A stretch of DNA of 64,000 nt from an uncultured Eubacteriales bacterium (lineage in GTDB: Bacteria; Bacillota; Clostridia; Oscillospirales; Oscillospiraceae). Made by a program: the position numbers and the translations under genes. The DNA is taken from contig UQZJ01000009.1 of NCBI GenBank assembly GCA_900545495.1, positions 34,290 to 98,289 on the forward strand, given 5' to 3'. A model generated the notes under the pieces. It made no database searches. It was not told where the DNA came from and saw only the letters and a list, made by a program, of their open reading frames with translations. Shown here one piece after another: positions 24,675-34,072 of this stretch (positions are counted from its first letter, which is position 1; each line of letters begins with the position of its first letter).

Positions 24675-25244
24675 ATGTATGCCATTGCAGCCGTTGACCA
24701 ACACTGGGGCATCGGCCGGGATAACGCCCTGCTGTTTCACATCTCCGCCGATATGAAGCGCTTCCGCGCCCTGACGGAGGGCAAGACCGTCCTCATGGGC
24801 CGCAAGACCCTGCAATCCCTGCCCGGCGGCAGGGGACTGCCCCACCGCCGCAACATCGTCCTCACCGGCGACCGAGACTTTACCGCGGAAAATGCGGAGA
24901 TCGTCCACTTCCCCGTAGAGGCGGTGTTTCAGGCCGGGGAGGACGCATGGATCATCGGCGGCGAAAGCGTCTACCGCCGGTTTCTGCCCCTGTGCGACCG
25001 GGTGTATATCACCAAGATCTTTGCCGACGGTCACGCCGACGCCTTTTTCCCCGATCTGGACGCCGACCCCCAGTGGCAGGCGGACAGCGAGAGCGAGATC
25101 ATGGAGGAGGACGGCCTGAAGTACCAATTCGTGGAGTATGTCCCCGCGCCGGAGGAGGCGCTGCTGCCCTCCCCGGCAGAGGAGACGCAGGAGCCGCCTC
25201 TGTTTGCGCCGCCTGCCGACTTCTCCGCCTTCAGCGGCTTCTGA
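24675..25244 (+). CDS. dfrA: Dihydrofolate reductase
   Basis: DHFR (189 aa) reduces dihydrofolate with NADPH. The fold is clear: MYAIAAVDQHWGIGRDNALLFHISADMKRF (in order), VLMGRKTLQSLPGGRGLPHRRNIVLT, AWIIGGESVYRRFLPLCDRVYITKI and HADAFFPDLD. The usual enzyme ends near residue 160; here about 30 extra Pro/Glu/Phe-rich residues follow (EEALLPSPAEETQEPPLFAP), probably disordered. AAGGAGG precedes the ATG. It sits between thyA and recG in a likely operon. Confidence 0.95.
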   Translation: MYAIAAVDQHWGIGRDNALLFHISADMKRFRALTEGKTVLMGRKTLQSLPGGRGLPHRRNIVLTGDRDFTAENAEIVHFPVEAVFQAGEDAWIIGGESVYRRFLPLCDRVYITKIFADGHADAFFPDLDADPQWQADSESEIMEEDGLKYQFVEYVPAPEEALLPSPAEETQEPPLFAPPADFSAFSGF

Positions 25245-25248
25245 CGCC

Positions 25249-27303
25249 ATGGCCGATCTCAACACCGACATCCGGTATATCAAGGGCATCGGCGAAACGC
25301 GGGCCAAGGCGCTGCACAAGCTGGGCATCGCCACGCTGGGCGATCTGCTGTCCTACTTCCCCCGCCGGTGGGAGGATCGGACGCTGGAGCGCCCCATCCG
25401 GGAGCTGCCCGTGGGCGAATACGCCTGCGTCCGGGCCATGCTGGCCGGCGACCCCACCGCCAGCCGTATCGCCGGCGGCCGCACACTGGTGAAGGTGCGG
25501 GCCGTGGACGATAGCGGCGTGCTGGATGTTGCCTTTTTCAATCAGGAGTACCGGAAAACCAGCCTCCACAAGGGGGAGACATATATCTTCTACGGCAAGG
25601 TAGAGGGCGACCTGCTGCGCCGCCGCATGACCAACCCCCTGCTGGAGCCGGAGGGCCGCCAGCTGCTGACCGGGCGCATCATGCCCATCTATCCCCTGAC
25701 CGCCGGTATCACACAGTCTCGGCTGGCGGAGGCCATGCGGCAGGGTCTGGACGCCTGCCGTGACCTGCTGCCCGACGCGCTGCCCGATGCGGTGCGGCAG
25801 GCGCATCACCTGTGCTACGCAGGCTACGCCTACGAGAACATCCACTTCCCCACCTCGCCGGAGGCGCTGGATATCGCCCGCCGCCGTCTGGTGTTTGAGG
25901 AGCTTTTTGTACTGGCCTGCGGTCTGCGGCTGCTGCGCGCCCGCCGGGAGACGGGACACGGCCCCGCCTGTGACAACGTGGCCTTGACGCCCTTCTACGA
26001 CGCCCTGCCCTTCGCGCTGACAAATGCCCAGCGCCGCGCCGTGGAGCAGGCCGTGTCCGACATGACCTCCGGCCGCCCCATGAACCGGCTGTGTCAGGGC
26101 GATGTGGGCAGCGGCAAGACCATGGTGGCCGCCGCCTGCGTCTGGTTCGCCGCCCAGAGCGGCTGGCAATCGGCGCTGATGGCGCCCACGGAGATCCTGG
26201 CCCGCCAGCACTATGAAAATCTATCGCCGCTGTTTGCCCGCTTCGGGCTGCGCTGCGCCCTGCTCACCGGCTCCACCCGCGCCAAGGAGCGCCGGGAGAT
26301 TCTGGCCGGTCTGTCCAACGGCAGCATCGACCTGTGCATCGGTACCCACGCCCTGCTGACCGAGGATGTGCAGTACGCCCGGCTGGGGCTGGTCATTACC
26401 GACGAGCAGCACCGCTTCGGCGTGGATCAGCGGGCGGCGCTGTCCAAAAAGGCCGCGTCCCCCCATATGCTGGTGCTGTCCGCCACCCCCATCCCCCGGA
26501 CGCTGGCCCTCATCATCTACGGCGATCTGGACGTGTCCGTCATCGACGAGCTGCCCCCCGGACGGCAAAAGGTGGACACCTTCGCCGTAGGGGAGAAATA
26601 CCGTCAGCGGCTGAATGCCTTCATCCGCAAGCAGGTGACCGAGGGGCATCAGGTGTTCATCGTCTGCCCGCTGGTGGGGGAGGACGACCATCTTCCCGAT
26701 GAGCGGAAGGCTGTGACTGCCTACGCCCAGAAATTACAGGACGAGGTGTTCCCCGACCTGCGCGTTGCCGTGCTCCACGGGCGCATGAAGGCCAAGGAGA
26801 AGGAATCCGTCATGGCGGCCTTCGCCGCCGGAGACAGCGATATTCTGGTATCCACCACCGTGGTGGAGGTGGGCGTGGACGTACCCAACGCCAACCTGAT
26901 GGTGGTGGAGAACGCCGAGCGCTTCGGCCTCAGCCAGCTCCACCAGCTCCGCGGCCGCGTAGGCCGGGGCAGCGCCAAGAGCTGGTGCGTCCTGCTGTCC
27001 GACAGCGACAACGAGGATACCCGCCGCCGTCTGAAGGTGCTGACGCAGACCAACGACGGCTTCAAGATCTCCGAGGAGGATCTGCGCCTCCGGGGGCCCG
27101 GCGACTTTTTCGGCCAGCGGCAGCACGGTCTGCCCACGCTGAAGGCCGCCGATCTCAGCTGCGATATGCGGCTGCTGGAGGAGGCGCAGTCCGCCGCCAA
27201 CGATCTGTTGGACGGCGACCCCTCCCTGTCCGGCCCCGCCCATGCCCTGCTGCGCCGGCGCATCGACCGATTGTTCGCGGTAAACGAGGGCGGCTTGAAC
27301 TGA
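25249..27303 (+). CDS. recG: ATP-dependent DNA helicase RecG
   Basis: RecG (684 aa) remodels stalled forks and Holliday junctions. The N-terminal wedge domain (LNTDIRYIKGIGETRAKAL, LLSYFPRRWEDRT) precedes the superfamily 2 motor: QGDVGSGKTMVAA (motif I), APTEILARQHYENL, TDEQHRFGVDQR (motif II, DEQH), LSATPIPRTLAL (motif III) and QLRGRVGRG (motif VI). The ATG at 25249 is four bases after dfrA stops and lacks a clear ribosome site, which implies translational coupling. Confidence 0.96.
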   Translation: MADLNTDIRYIKGIGETRAKALHKLGIATLGDLLSYFPRRWEDRTLERPIRELPVGEYACVRAMLAGDPTASRIAGGRTLVKVRAVDDSGVLDVAFFNQEYRKTSLHKGETYIFYGKVEGDLLRRRMTNPLLEPEGRQLLTGRIMPIYPLTAGITQSRLAEAMRQGLDACRDLLPDALPDAVRQAHHLCYAGYAYENIHFPTSPEALDIARRRLVFEELFVLACGLRLLRARRETGHGPACDNVALTPFYDALPFALTNAQRRAVEQAVSDMTSGRPMNRLCQGDVGSGKTMVAAACVWFAAQSGWQSALMAPTEILARQHYENLSPLFARFGLRCALLTGSTRAKERREILAGLSNGSIDLCIGTHALLTEDVQYARLGLVITDEQHRFGVDQRAALSKKAASPHMLVLSATPIPRTLALIIYGDLDVSVIDELPPGRQKVDTFAVGEKYRQRLNAFIRKQVTEGHQVFIVCPLVGEDDHLPDERKAVTAYAQKLQDEVFPDLRVAVLHGRMKAKEKESVMAAFAAGDSDILVSTTVVEVGVDVPNANLMVVENAERFGLSQLHQLRGRVGRGSAKSWCVLLSDSDNEDTRRRLKVLTQTNDGFKISEEDLRLRGPGDFFGQRQHGLPTLKAADLSCDMRLLEEAQSAANDLLDGDPSLSGPAHALLRRRIDRLFAVNEGGLN

Positions 27304-27307
27304 ACAA

Positions 27308-27345
27308 AAAAATGGACGGAGCGCCGCAGGCGTTCCGTCCATTTA
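27308..27345 (+). terminator. Terminator after recG
   Basis: AATGGACGGAGCGCC pairs with GGCGTTCCGTCCATT (one G-T pair) over a GCA loop, flanked by an A tract before and ATTTAAAT after. Confidence 0.8.
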
Positions 27346-27541
27346 AATGCCGGGCGAAAGGGGGGAGCCCGACAGGGGGAAGAGCATATTCACAGAAAGC
27401 ATCGTGTCCGCAAGTCAAACACAATACTATGCTTTTTGCATATTGTACCGCAACAGTCCTGTCTTGTCAACGCTTTTCGCGGTTCTCTTTTCCTTTTTCT
27501 GGTACCTCCCCCGCCCTGCGCGCCGGCGGCGACGCCCCCCC

Positions 27542-27570
27542 TTGTCTGCCCGGCCGCGCCGTGTTATACT
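27542..27570 (+). promoter_or_regulatory. Promoter of uvrC
   Basis: TTGTCT (27542-27547), a 17-bp spacer and TATACT (27565-27570) lie 28 bp before uvrC. The rest of the 27346-27598 gap shows no gene or repeat that I can identify. Confidence 0.7.
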
Positions 27571-27598
27571 AAGGAAAATTTGTGAAGGGAGGGGCGTC

Positions 27599-29425
27599 AT
27601 GACAAAGGACGAGCTGCGCGCCAAAGCCAACGATCTGCCGCTGCTGCCGGGGGTCTATCTGATGATGGACAAGACAGGGCAGGTCATCTATGTGGGCAAG
27701 GCCAAAAAACTGAAAAATCGGGTGAGCCAATACTTTCAGGACACCGCCTCCCACAACGACAAGACCCGCCGCATGGTGTCGCAGGTGGATCGGTTCGACA
27801 CCATTATCGTCCGCTCGGAATTTGAGGCGCTCATTCTGGAGAACTCCCTGATCAAGCGGCATATGCCACGCTACAATATCCTGCTGAAGGACGACAAGGG
27901 CTACCCCTTCGTGCGGCTGGATGAATCGTCCGAATACCCTCGCTTCACCCTGGTGACCCGTCCCGCGCAGGACGGTGCCCGGTACTTCGGCCCCTTCGGG
28001 GGGCGCAGTGAGACGCGGCACGCCATCGACGCGGTGTGCGCCGCCCTGCGGCTGCCCACCTGCTCCCGCCGGTTTCCACGGGATATCGGCAAGGAGCGCC
28101 CCTGCCTGAACCACCATATCGGTCGGTGCGACGGCTTCTGCCGCCCCGACGGGCCGGACGCCGCCGAGTACCGCCGCCGCATCGAACAGGCGGTGCGGCT
28201 GTTTGAGGGGCGGCTGCGGCAGGTAACGGCGGAGCTGACTGCCCGGATGAACGACGCCGCCGAGGCGCTGGACTTTGAGCAGGCCGCCGCCCTGCGGGAT
28301 CAGGTGCGGGCACTGGCTGTCCTGTCCAAGAACCAGAAGGTCATCGCCGGCATCTGCGCTGACACCGACGTGTGGGGCGTGTACACCGGCCCCGCCCGGG
28401 CCGGCTGCGCCGTGCTGCACATCGAGGACGGCGACCTGCTGGGCCGCCGGGTGGAGGTGCTGCCCGCCGCCGAGGACGACGCGGCGCTGCTGAGCGCCGT
28501 GGTGACCCAGTACTATCTGGATCGCGAGGTGCTGCCCCGGGAGATCCTGCTCCCCCTGCCCATCGAGGATATGGACACCCTGTCCGCCCTGCTGACAGAG
28601 CGCTGCGGCCACGCCGTCACCCTCCGTATACCCCAGCGCGGCCAACGCCGTGAGCTGCTGGACATCGCCGGCCGCAATGCCCGGGAGGAGGTGGAGCGTG
28701 TCACCTCCGACGCCGAGCGCACCACCGGGACGCTCCGGCTTTTGCAGGAGCTGGCGGAGCTGCCCGCCCTGCCCCGCCGCATGGAGAGCTACGACATCTC
28801 CCACACCGGCGGCGCCGATCAGGTGGCCAGCATGGTGGTATTTGTGGATGGGCGGCCCCTGAAGCGGGACTACCGCCGGTTCCAGATCAAGACCTGCACC
28901 GGCGCCGATGACTACGGCGCCATGGCGGAGGTGCTGGAGCGCCGCTGCCGCCGGTATCTGGATGGCGATGAAAAATTCGCCCCGCTGCCTGACCTGCTGC
29001 TCATCGACGGCGGCGTGCAGCACGCCCGCGCCGTGGAGACGGTGCTGGAAAAGCTGGGACTGACCGTTCCGGTGCTGGGCATGGTGAAGGACGACCGACA
29101 CCGTACCCGTGCGCTGGTCACCGCCGACGGCCGGGAGATCGGTATCCAGACGCCCCCCGCCCTGTTCGCCCTCATCGGCCGGGTGCAGGAGGAGGTACAC
29201 CGCTTCGCCATCGCCTACCACCACCAGAAGCACACGAAAAGCGCCTATCGCTCCCAGCTGGACGGCATCCCCGGCGTGGGCGAGGCGCGAAAAAAGCTGC
29301 TTTTGCAGCGATTCGGCACGGTGAAGGCCGTCCGTGCGGCAGACCTGCCCCAGCTGGAGGAGGTACTGCCCAAGCCCGCCGCCCGCGCCGTCTACGATCA
29401 TTTTCACAAGGAGACCACACCATGA
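27599..29425 (+). CDS. uvrC: UvrABC system protein C
   Basis: UvrC (608 aa) makes the dual incisions in nucleotide excision repair. The N-terminal GIY-YIG nuclease is seen in LPGVYLMMDKTGQVIYVGKAKKLKNRVSQYF, the UvrB-interacting UVR motif in ALDFEQAAALRDQVRAL, the second nuclease domain in ESYDISHTGG ... DLLLIDGG, and the helix-hairpin-helix end in DGIPGVGEARKKLLLQRFG. GGGAGG precedes the ATG. The stop overlaps the pyruvate-kinase-like gene in an ATGA. Confidence 0.97.
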   Translation: MTKDELRAKANDLPLLPGVYLMMDKTGQVIYVGKAKKLKNRVSQYFQDTASHNDKTRRMVSQVDRFDTIIVRSEFEALILENSLIKRHMPRYNILLKDDKGYPFVRLDESSEYPRFTLVTRPAQDGARYFGPFGGRSETRHAIDAVCAALRLPTCSRRFPRDIGKERPCLNHHIGRCDGFCRPDGPDAAEYRRRIEQAVRLFEGRLRQVTAELTARMNDAAEALDFEQAAALRDQVRALAVLSKNQKVIAGICADTDVWGVYTGPARAGCAVLHIEDGDLLGRRVEVLPAAEDDAALLSAVVTQYYLDREVLPREILLPLPIEDMDTLSALLTERCGHAVTLRIPQRGQRRELLDIAGRNAREEVERVTSDAERTTGTLRLLQELAELPALPRRMESYDISHTGGADQVASMVVFVDGRPLKRDYRRFQIKTCTGADDYGAMAEVLERRCRRYLDGDEKFAPLPDLLLIDGGVQHARAVETVLEKLGLTVPVLGMVKDDRHRTRALVTADGREIGIQTPPALFALIGRVQEEVHRFAIAYHHQKHTKSAYRSQLDGIPGVGEARKKLLLQRFGTVKAVRAADLPQLEEVLPKPAARAVYDHFHKETTP

Positions 29426-30384
29426 GATATTACGCCACCCTCGGCCCGTCCTGCTGTGATACCGCCGCGCTGGCTTCCCTGCTGCGCCGGGGCGTCACCG
29501 GCTTCCGGCTCAATCTGTCCCACACGCCGCTGGCGGCGCGGACGGACTGGATCGATGCCCTGCACGCGGCAGAACGGAAGACCGACCTGCGCGCTCAACT
29601 GATGATCGACCTGCGCGGTCCGGAGGTGCGCATCGGCGATATGCCCGTTCCTCTGCCGCTGGCGGAGGGTGCTGCCGTCACGCTGGGCGCGGACATCCCC
29701 GTGGATGGCGACGTGCTGGACGCTCTGCGTCCCGGCATGACCGTGCTGCTGGACGACGGTGCTATGGCGCTGACGGTGGTAGACGGCGGTGTGTGCCGCG
29801 TCACCCGGGGCGGCACTCTCACCGGCCACAAGAGCCTGACATTGGAGGGTGTTGACCTTCGCCGCCCCGCTCTGTGCGAGGCAGACCTTGCCGATCTGTC
29901 GCAGGCGGCAGCGCTGGGCGTGAACGCCGTTATGCAGCCCTTTGTCCGCAGCGCCGGCGACCTGCGCGTGGTGCGGCAGACTATGGCGGAGAACGGCCTT
30001 GCCGACGCGGAGCTGTTCGCCAAGGTGGAGAACCAGCCGGGGCTGGACGCCCTGCCGGACTGGCTGGCACTGTGCGACGTGGTGACCATCGCCCGGGGCG
30101 ATCTGGGCAGCAGTCTGCCGCTGGAGCAGCTGCCCGCCGCCCAGAAGCGCATCGCCGCCCTGTGCCGCAGCCGCAGAAAGCCCTTTCTGGTGGTGACCCA
30201 ACTGCTTCACAGCATGATCGACCATCCCTCCCCCACCCGCGCGGAGGTGCTGGACATCTACAACGCCGTGCTGGACGGCGCGGACTGTCTGATGCTCACC
30301 GGCGAGACGGCGCAGGGCCGCTACCCGCTGGAATCGGCGGACTGGCTCATCCGCGTGGCGCAGGAGGCGGAAAAAGCGCGTTGA
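29422..30384 (+). CDS. Compact pyruvate kinase-like protein lacking the C-terminal domain
   Basis: This 320-residue protein is a pyruvate kinase barrel: YYATLGPSC, FRLNLSH, DLRGPEVRIG, LLDDGAM, FAKVENQPGLDAL (catalytic lysine), IARGDLGSSLPLEQ, and PTRAEVLDIYNAVLDGADCLMLTGETAQGRYPLE. The substitutions are mild (DTKGPEIR becomes DLRGPEVR). The B domain is shortened and the whole C-terminal regulatory domain (about 150 residues in normal enzymes of about 470) is absent; the protein ends naturally just before a terminator. It overlaps uvrC by four bases. It may be an unregulated enzyme or have a moonlighting role. Confidence 0.85.
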   Translation: MRYYATLGPSCCDTAALASLLRRGVTGFRLNLSHTPLAARTDWIDALHAAERKTDLRAQLMIDLRGPEVRIGDMPVPLPLAEGAAVTLGADIPVDGDVLDALRPGMTVLLDDGAMALTVVDGGVCRVTRGGTLTGHKSLTLEGVDLRRPALCEADLADLSQAAALGVNAVMQPFVRSAGDLRVVRQTMAENGLADAELFAKVENQPGLDALPDWLALCDVVTIARGDLGSSLPLEQLPAAQKRIAALCRSRRKPFLVVTQLLHSMIDHPSPTRAEVLDIYNAVLDGADCLMLTGETAQGRYPLESADWLIRVAQEAEKAR

Positions 30385-30387
30385 AGC

Positions 30388-30427
30388 AAAAAAGGAACGC
30401 ACCGGTACACCGGTGCGTTCCTTTTTT
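30388..30427. terminator. Bidirectional terminator
   Basis: AAAAAAGGAACGCACCGG and CCGGTGCGTTCCTTTTTT form a long stem between convergent genes. Confidence 0.93.
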
Positions 30428-30463
30428 TACTCGATAAGTTCCCCGCGCCTTTTCGCGCACGGC

Positions 30464-30727
30464 TTATTCGCCGATCTGGTTCTCGATCAGATCAGCCAGT
30501 GCGTCCACGGCCTCCTTCTCATCCACGCCGTCAGCGATCAGCGTGATGGTGGTACCCTGTACGATCCCCAGGCTCAGCACGCCCAGCAGACTTTTGGCAT
30601 TGACGCGGCGCTCCTCTTTCTCGACCCAGATGCCGCTCTTGAACTCGTTGGCCTTCTGGATAAAGTAGGTGGCGGGTCTGGCGTGCAGACCGACTTCATT
30701 CTTGACCGTGATTTCCCGTGTATACAT
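30464..30727 (-). CDS. ptsH: Phosphocarrier protein HPr
   Basis: HPr (87 aa) passes phosphate from Enzyme I to sugar-specific PTS components. The active-site His15 is in EVGLHARPATYF, and Ser46, the HPr-kinase site used for carbon catabolite control in Firmicutes, is in NAKSLLGVLSLG. With His15 present this is HPr and not Crh. The ATG at 30727 follows AAGGAG. It is a single-gene unit with a good promoter; ptsI is not adjacent, as in many Clostridia. Confidence 0.96.
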   Translation of the reverse strand: MYTREITVKNEVGLHARPATYFIQKANEFKSGIWVEKEERRVNAKSLLGVLSLGIVQGTTITLIADGVDEKEAVDALADLIENQIGE

Positions 30728-30792
30728 GGAACAGCACTCCTTATGCAGCAATTTTACAGATTTGGCCAAAAAGGCAAGCTTACAGTATCCCT

Positions 30793-30821
30793 ATTATACC
30801 GAAACACCCGCTGTAATGCAA
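30793..30821 (-). promoter_or_regulatory. Promoter of ptsH
   Basis: A minus-strand TTGCAT (30816-30821), a 17-bp spacer and TATAAT (30793-30798). Confidence 0.8.
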
Positions 30822-30898
30822 TGGGCATTGATACGAAATTTGTACTAAGCCCTATGATTTTCCCTGAACAATTCGTCGAATTTGACAAAATGCGGCAG

Positions 30899-33304
30899 TC
30901 ATTTCAGCTCCACCACCGTCACGCCTGCCTCTCCCTCGCCGTAGCGGCCCAGTCGGAAGCTCTTGACGGCCCTGTTTTTCTTCAGCATCTGGTGGACGGC
31001 GGCCCGCAGCGCGCCGGTACCCTTGCCGTGGATGATGGTGACCGAGCCCAGCTTAGCGCGCTGTGCGGCGTCCAGATAGTTCTCCACCACGCTCTCCGCC
31101 TCCAGCGTCTCCAAGCCCCGGATATCCAGCTCGGCGGAGGCGCGGGCGCCGGTGTTGATCTGCACCGTGCCGCCGCCGTTGGCGGCGCGGGACTTGGCGG
31201 CCTGCTTTTTCTTCTCCTCGATCTCCTCCGCCGTCTCCAAAAGGCGCACCTGCGCGGCCTTGACGGTCATCTTCATCTTTCCCGCCTGCAAAAGCAGGGT
31301 GCCGTCGCCGTTGACCGCCAGCACCGCCGCCGCCGTCCGGACACCCGCCAACTCCACCGTGTCGCCCACGGCGATGGGACGGCTGGGGGCCGGGATGGGC
31401 TCCTGCTCCTCGTCGTGCTGGTGCAGCGCCGCCTCCGCCTCCTTCAGGCGGCGGCGGACGTCGGCCTTGCCGTCGTTCACCGTCTGATAGTCACTGCGCT
31501 GCTGCTGCTTCCGCAGCTCATCCAGCTCGGCAAATACCTGCTCCGCCTGCTGCTGCGCCTGCCGCACGATACGCCGCGCCTCGGCCTCGCCCTTGGTGCG
31601 GGCGTTGTCCTTGGCCTTTTCCATCTGCTCCCGGAACGTCCGGGCCTTGCGGGCGTCCTCCTCCCGCTGCTGCCACAGGCGATCTGCCTCGGTCTGGGCC
31701 TTTTCCAGCCGCTGACGCTTCTCCTCCAGCTGGGTCAGCACGTCCTCAAACCGGACGGATTCGCTGTCCATCTGAGCCTTGGCCGCCTCGATGACGCTCT
31801 CGTCCAGTCCCAGCCGCCGGGAGATGGCAAAGGCGTTGGACTTGCCGGGGATGCCAATCAGCAGCCGGTAGGTGGGCCGCAATGTCTGTACGTCGAACTC
31901 ACAGCTGGCATTCTCCACCCCCGCCGTGGTCATGGCGAAGGTCTTCAGCTCCGCATAGTGGGTGGTGGCCGCCGTCAGTGCCCCCTTGCTCCGTACGTCC
32001 TGAATGATGGCGATGGCCAGCGCCGCGCCCTCCACCGGGTCGGTGCCCGCGCCCAGCTCGTCGAACAGGATGAGGCTCCTGTCGTCTGCCTGCTTTAAGA
32101 TCTCCACCGTGTTGGCCATGTGCGCGGAGAAGGTGGACAGGCTCTGCTCGATGCTCTGCTCGTCGCCCACATCCGCCAGAATGCGGGAGAACACCTGCAC
32201 GGCGCTCTGGTCTCCGGCGGGGATGTGCAGACCGCACTGAGCCATCAGGCTCAGAAGCCCGATGGTCTTCAGGGTCACGGTCTTGCCGCCGGTGTTGGGG
32301 CCGGTGATGACCAGCGTGTCGAACCTGCCGCCCAGCTCCACCGTCACCGGCACGGCCTTGGCCTGATCCAGCAGGGGATGCCGCGCTCGCTTCAGGTCGA
32401 TGCCGCCCCGCTTGCGCACCATGGGACGCCCCGCGTCCATGGCGTAGCTCAGCTGCGCCCGGGCAAAGATGGCATCCAGCTGCACCAGTACATCGTAGTT
32501 GTAGAGGATCGTCTCCCGCTGGGCGGCGCACTCGCCGGACAGGATCCGCAGGATACGGTCGATCTCCTTGTCCTCCTTGGCCTCCAGCTCCTTCATCTCG
32601 TTGTTGGCCTGCACCACGCCCATGGGCTCCACAAACAGTGTGGCGCCGGAGGAGGATACGTCGTGGACAAGTCCCGGCAGGCTGCCCTTGCACTCCGCCT
32701 TTACCGGCACCACGAACCGCCCGTCACGCTGGGTGATGAGTGCCTCCTGCAGCACCTTGGCGTAGGAGGGGGAGGAGATGATGCGCTGTAAGATCTGGCG
32801 GCCCTTGGTGGCCGCCACCCGCATCTGCCGCCGGATATCCGCCAGCTCAGGGCTGGCGGTGTCGGCGATGGTCTCCTCGTCCAGAATGGCGCCGCGTATC
32901 TTGTCCTCCAGATACTTGTTGGGCCGCAGGGCGGAGAACAGCCGGTCGATAGCCGTGGGCTCGCCCTGCCGGTCCGCGTCGTAGTCGCTGACCCGCCGGG
33001 TAGCGGTCAGCACCCCGGCGATATCCAAAAGCTCGCGGGTGTTCAGCATACCGCCGTGGTCGGCGCGGTTCAGCGGCTGTGCCACGTCCTTCACGCCGGT
33101 GAAGGACGGGCTGCCATGGAGCCCCAGACGGGTCTTGGCCGCGTCTGTCTCGTCCAGCAGATGGCTGACCGTCTCCGCCTCGGTGGAGGGCCGCAGCCTG
33201 CGGCACCGCTCCTTGGCCTCGTCGCTGACGGCCCGCTGTGCCAGCATTTCCAGCACGGCGGGCAGCTCCAGCGTCCGCATGGATTTTTCAAATAAATCGC
33301 TCAT
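30899..33304 (-). CDS. mutS2: Endonuclease MutS2
   Basis: MutS2 (801 aa) is a MutS-type ATPase with a C-terminal Smr nuclease domain; it acts on recombination intermediates and, in Firmicutes, on collided ribosomes. The clamp and core domains are followed by ITGPNTGGKTVTLKT (Walker A), LILFDELGAGTDPVEG (Walker B) and TTHYAELK. A long Gln/Glu/Arg coiled coil comes next, then the Smr domain with LDIRGLETLEAESVVENYLD and IIHGKGTGALRAAV. No mismatch-recognition domain is present, as expected. It lies upstream of ptsH in the same orientation with recO behind it. Confidence 0.96.
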   Translation of the reverse strand: MSDLFEKSMRTLELPAVLEMLAQRAVSDEAKERCRRLRPSTEAETVSHLLDETDAAKTRLGLHGSPSFTGVKDVAQPLNRADHGGMLNTRELLDIAGVLTATRRVSDYDADRQGEPTAIDRLFSALRPNKYLEDKIRGAILDEETIADTASPELADIRRQMRVAATKGRQILQRIISSPSYAKVLQEALITQRDGRFVVPVKAECKGSLPGLVHDVSSSGATLFVEPMGVVQANNEMKELEAKEDKEIDRILRILSGECAAQRETILYNYDVLVQLDAIFARAQLSYAMDAGRPMVRKRGGIDLKRARHPLLDQAKAVPVTVELGGRFDTLVITGPNTGGKTVTLKTIGLLSLMAQCGLHIPAGDQSAVQVFSRILADVGDEQSIEQSLSTFSAHMANTVEILKQADDRSLILFDELGAGTDPVEGAALAIAIIQDVRSKGALTAATTHYAELKTFAMTTAGVENASCEFDVQTLRPTYRLLIGIPGKSNAFAISRRLGLDESVIEAAKAQMDSESVRFEDVLTQLEEKRQRLEKAQTEADRLWQQREEDARKARTFREQMEKAKDNARTKGEAEARRIVRQAQQQAEQVFAELDELRKQQQRSDYQTVNDGKADVRRRLKEAEAALHQHDEEQEPIPAPSRPIAVGDTVELAGVRTAAAVLAVNGDGTLLLQAGKMKMTVKAAQVRLLETAEEIEEKKKQAAKSRAANGGGTVQINTGARASAELDIRGLETLEAESVVENYLDAAQRAKLGSVTIIHGKGTGALRAAVHQMLKKNRAVKSFRLGRYGEGEAGVTVVELK

Positions 33305-33319
33305 ATGTATGTCCTCACG

Positions 33320-34072
33320 TTACCCCAAAAGGGATTTGTAGTAGTCCAGTGTCCGAAAGCTCCGCTCCAGCTGGCTGGCGGCGAAGGCCTCCCCCGCGTG
33401 ATCCAGCTCCCGCAGCGCCGCAGGCTCCAGCGTGAAGGCGTAGAGCCGCCGGCTGTCGCAGTACAGGATATGCCGCAGCGCCGCCAGACCCGCCGCCGTC
33501 AGCGGCATACTCAGACCGCCGGGCTGCTTGCAGCCGCCGCAGTGTACCACGCCGCGGAGCACATCCAGCATAGGCGCCTCCGGCTCCTCCCGGCCGCACA
33601 CGGCGCACGCCGACGCCAGCGGCTCGAAGCCCGCCAGCGCCAGCAGCCGGAACTGGTACGCCGCCTTCACCAGCCGGGGCTCCTTGCCCAGATAGCACAG
33701 GGCGTACAGCGCGTTCAGCAGCAGCGACAATATCTCCGGCGACGCCGTCTCCTCGGCGCACACCGCCTCCGCCAGTTCCGTGAAGTAGGACGCCAGCGAT
33801 AAAAGCACGATGTCCTGCCGCACGCCGTCGAACAGCTCCAGCGTGGACGCCTCGTCCAGCATATACCAGTTTCCCCGCTTGTACAGCGTCAGCTCTGAGT
33901 AGGCCAGCAGCTGGCTGGCGGCGGCGATGCGGCTGTTTTTCCGCCGCGCCCCCCGCGCGATGAGGGGAATCTTCCCCATGTCCGGCGTCAGCACCGTCAG
34001 GACCTTATCCGATTCCTTTGTCTCCGTGACCCGCAGCACAAGGCCGGTGGTCACTGCTTTTCCGTTTTGCAT
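33320..34072 (-). CDS. recO: DNA repair protein RecO
   Basis: RecO (250 aa) helps RecR load RecA on SSB-coated DNA. The N-terminal OB fold (TTGLVLRVTETKESDKVLTVLTPDMGKI, IARGARR) and a zinc-finger (CAVCGREE ... CGGC) typical of many RecO proteins are present. The ATG at 34072 follows GGAGG by four bases; this ribosome site is inside the yqzL-like gene, whose end overlaps recO by 22 bp. It is followed 15 bp later by mutS2, so the two may be cotranscribed. Confidence 0.93.
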   Translation of the reverse strand: MQNGKAVTTGLVLRVTETKESDKVLTVLTPDMGKIPLIARGARRKNSRIAAASQLLAYSELTLYKRGNWYMLDEASTLELFDGVRQDIVLLSLASYFTELAEAVCAEETASPEILSLLLNALYALCYLGKEPRLVKAAYQFRLLALAGFEPLASACAVCGREEPEAPMLDVLRGVVHCGGCKQPGGLSMPLTAAGLAALRHILYCDSRRLYAFTLEPAALRELDHAGEAFAASQLERSFRTLDYYKSLLG

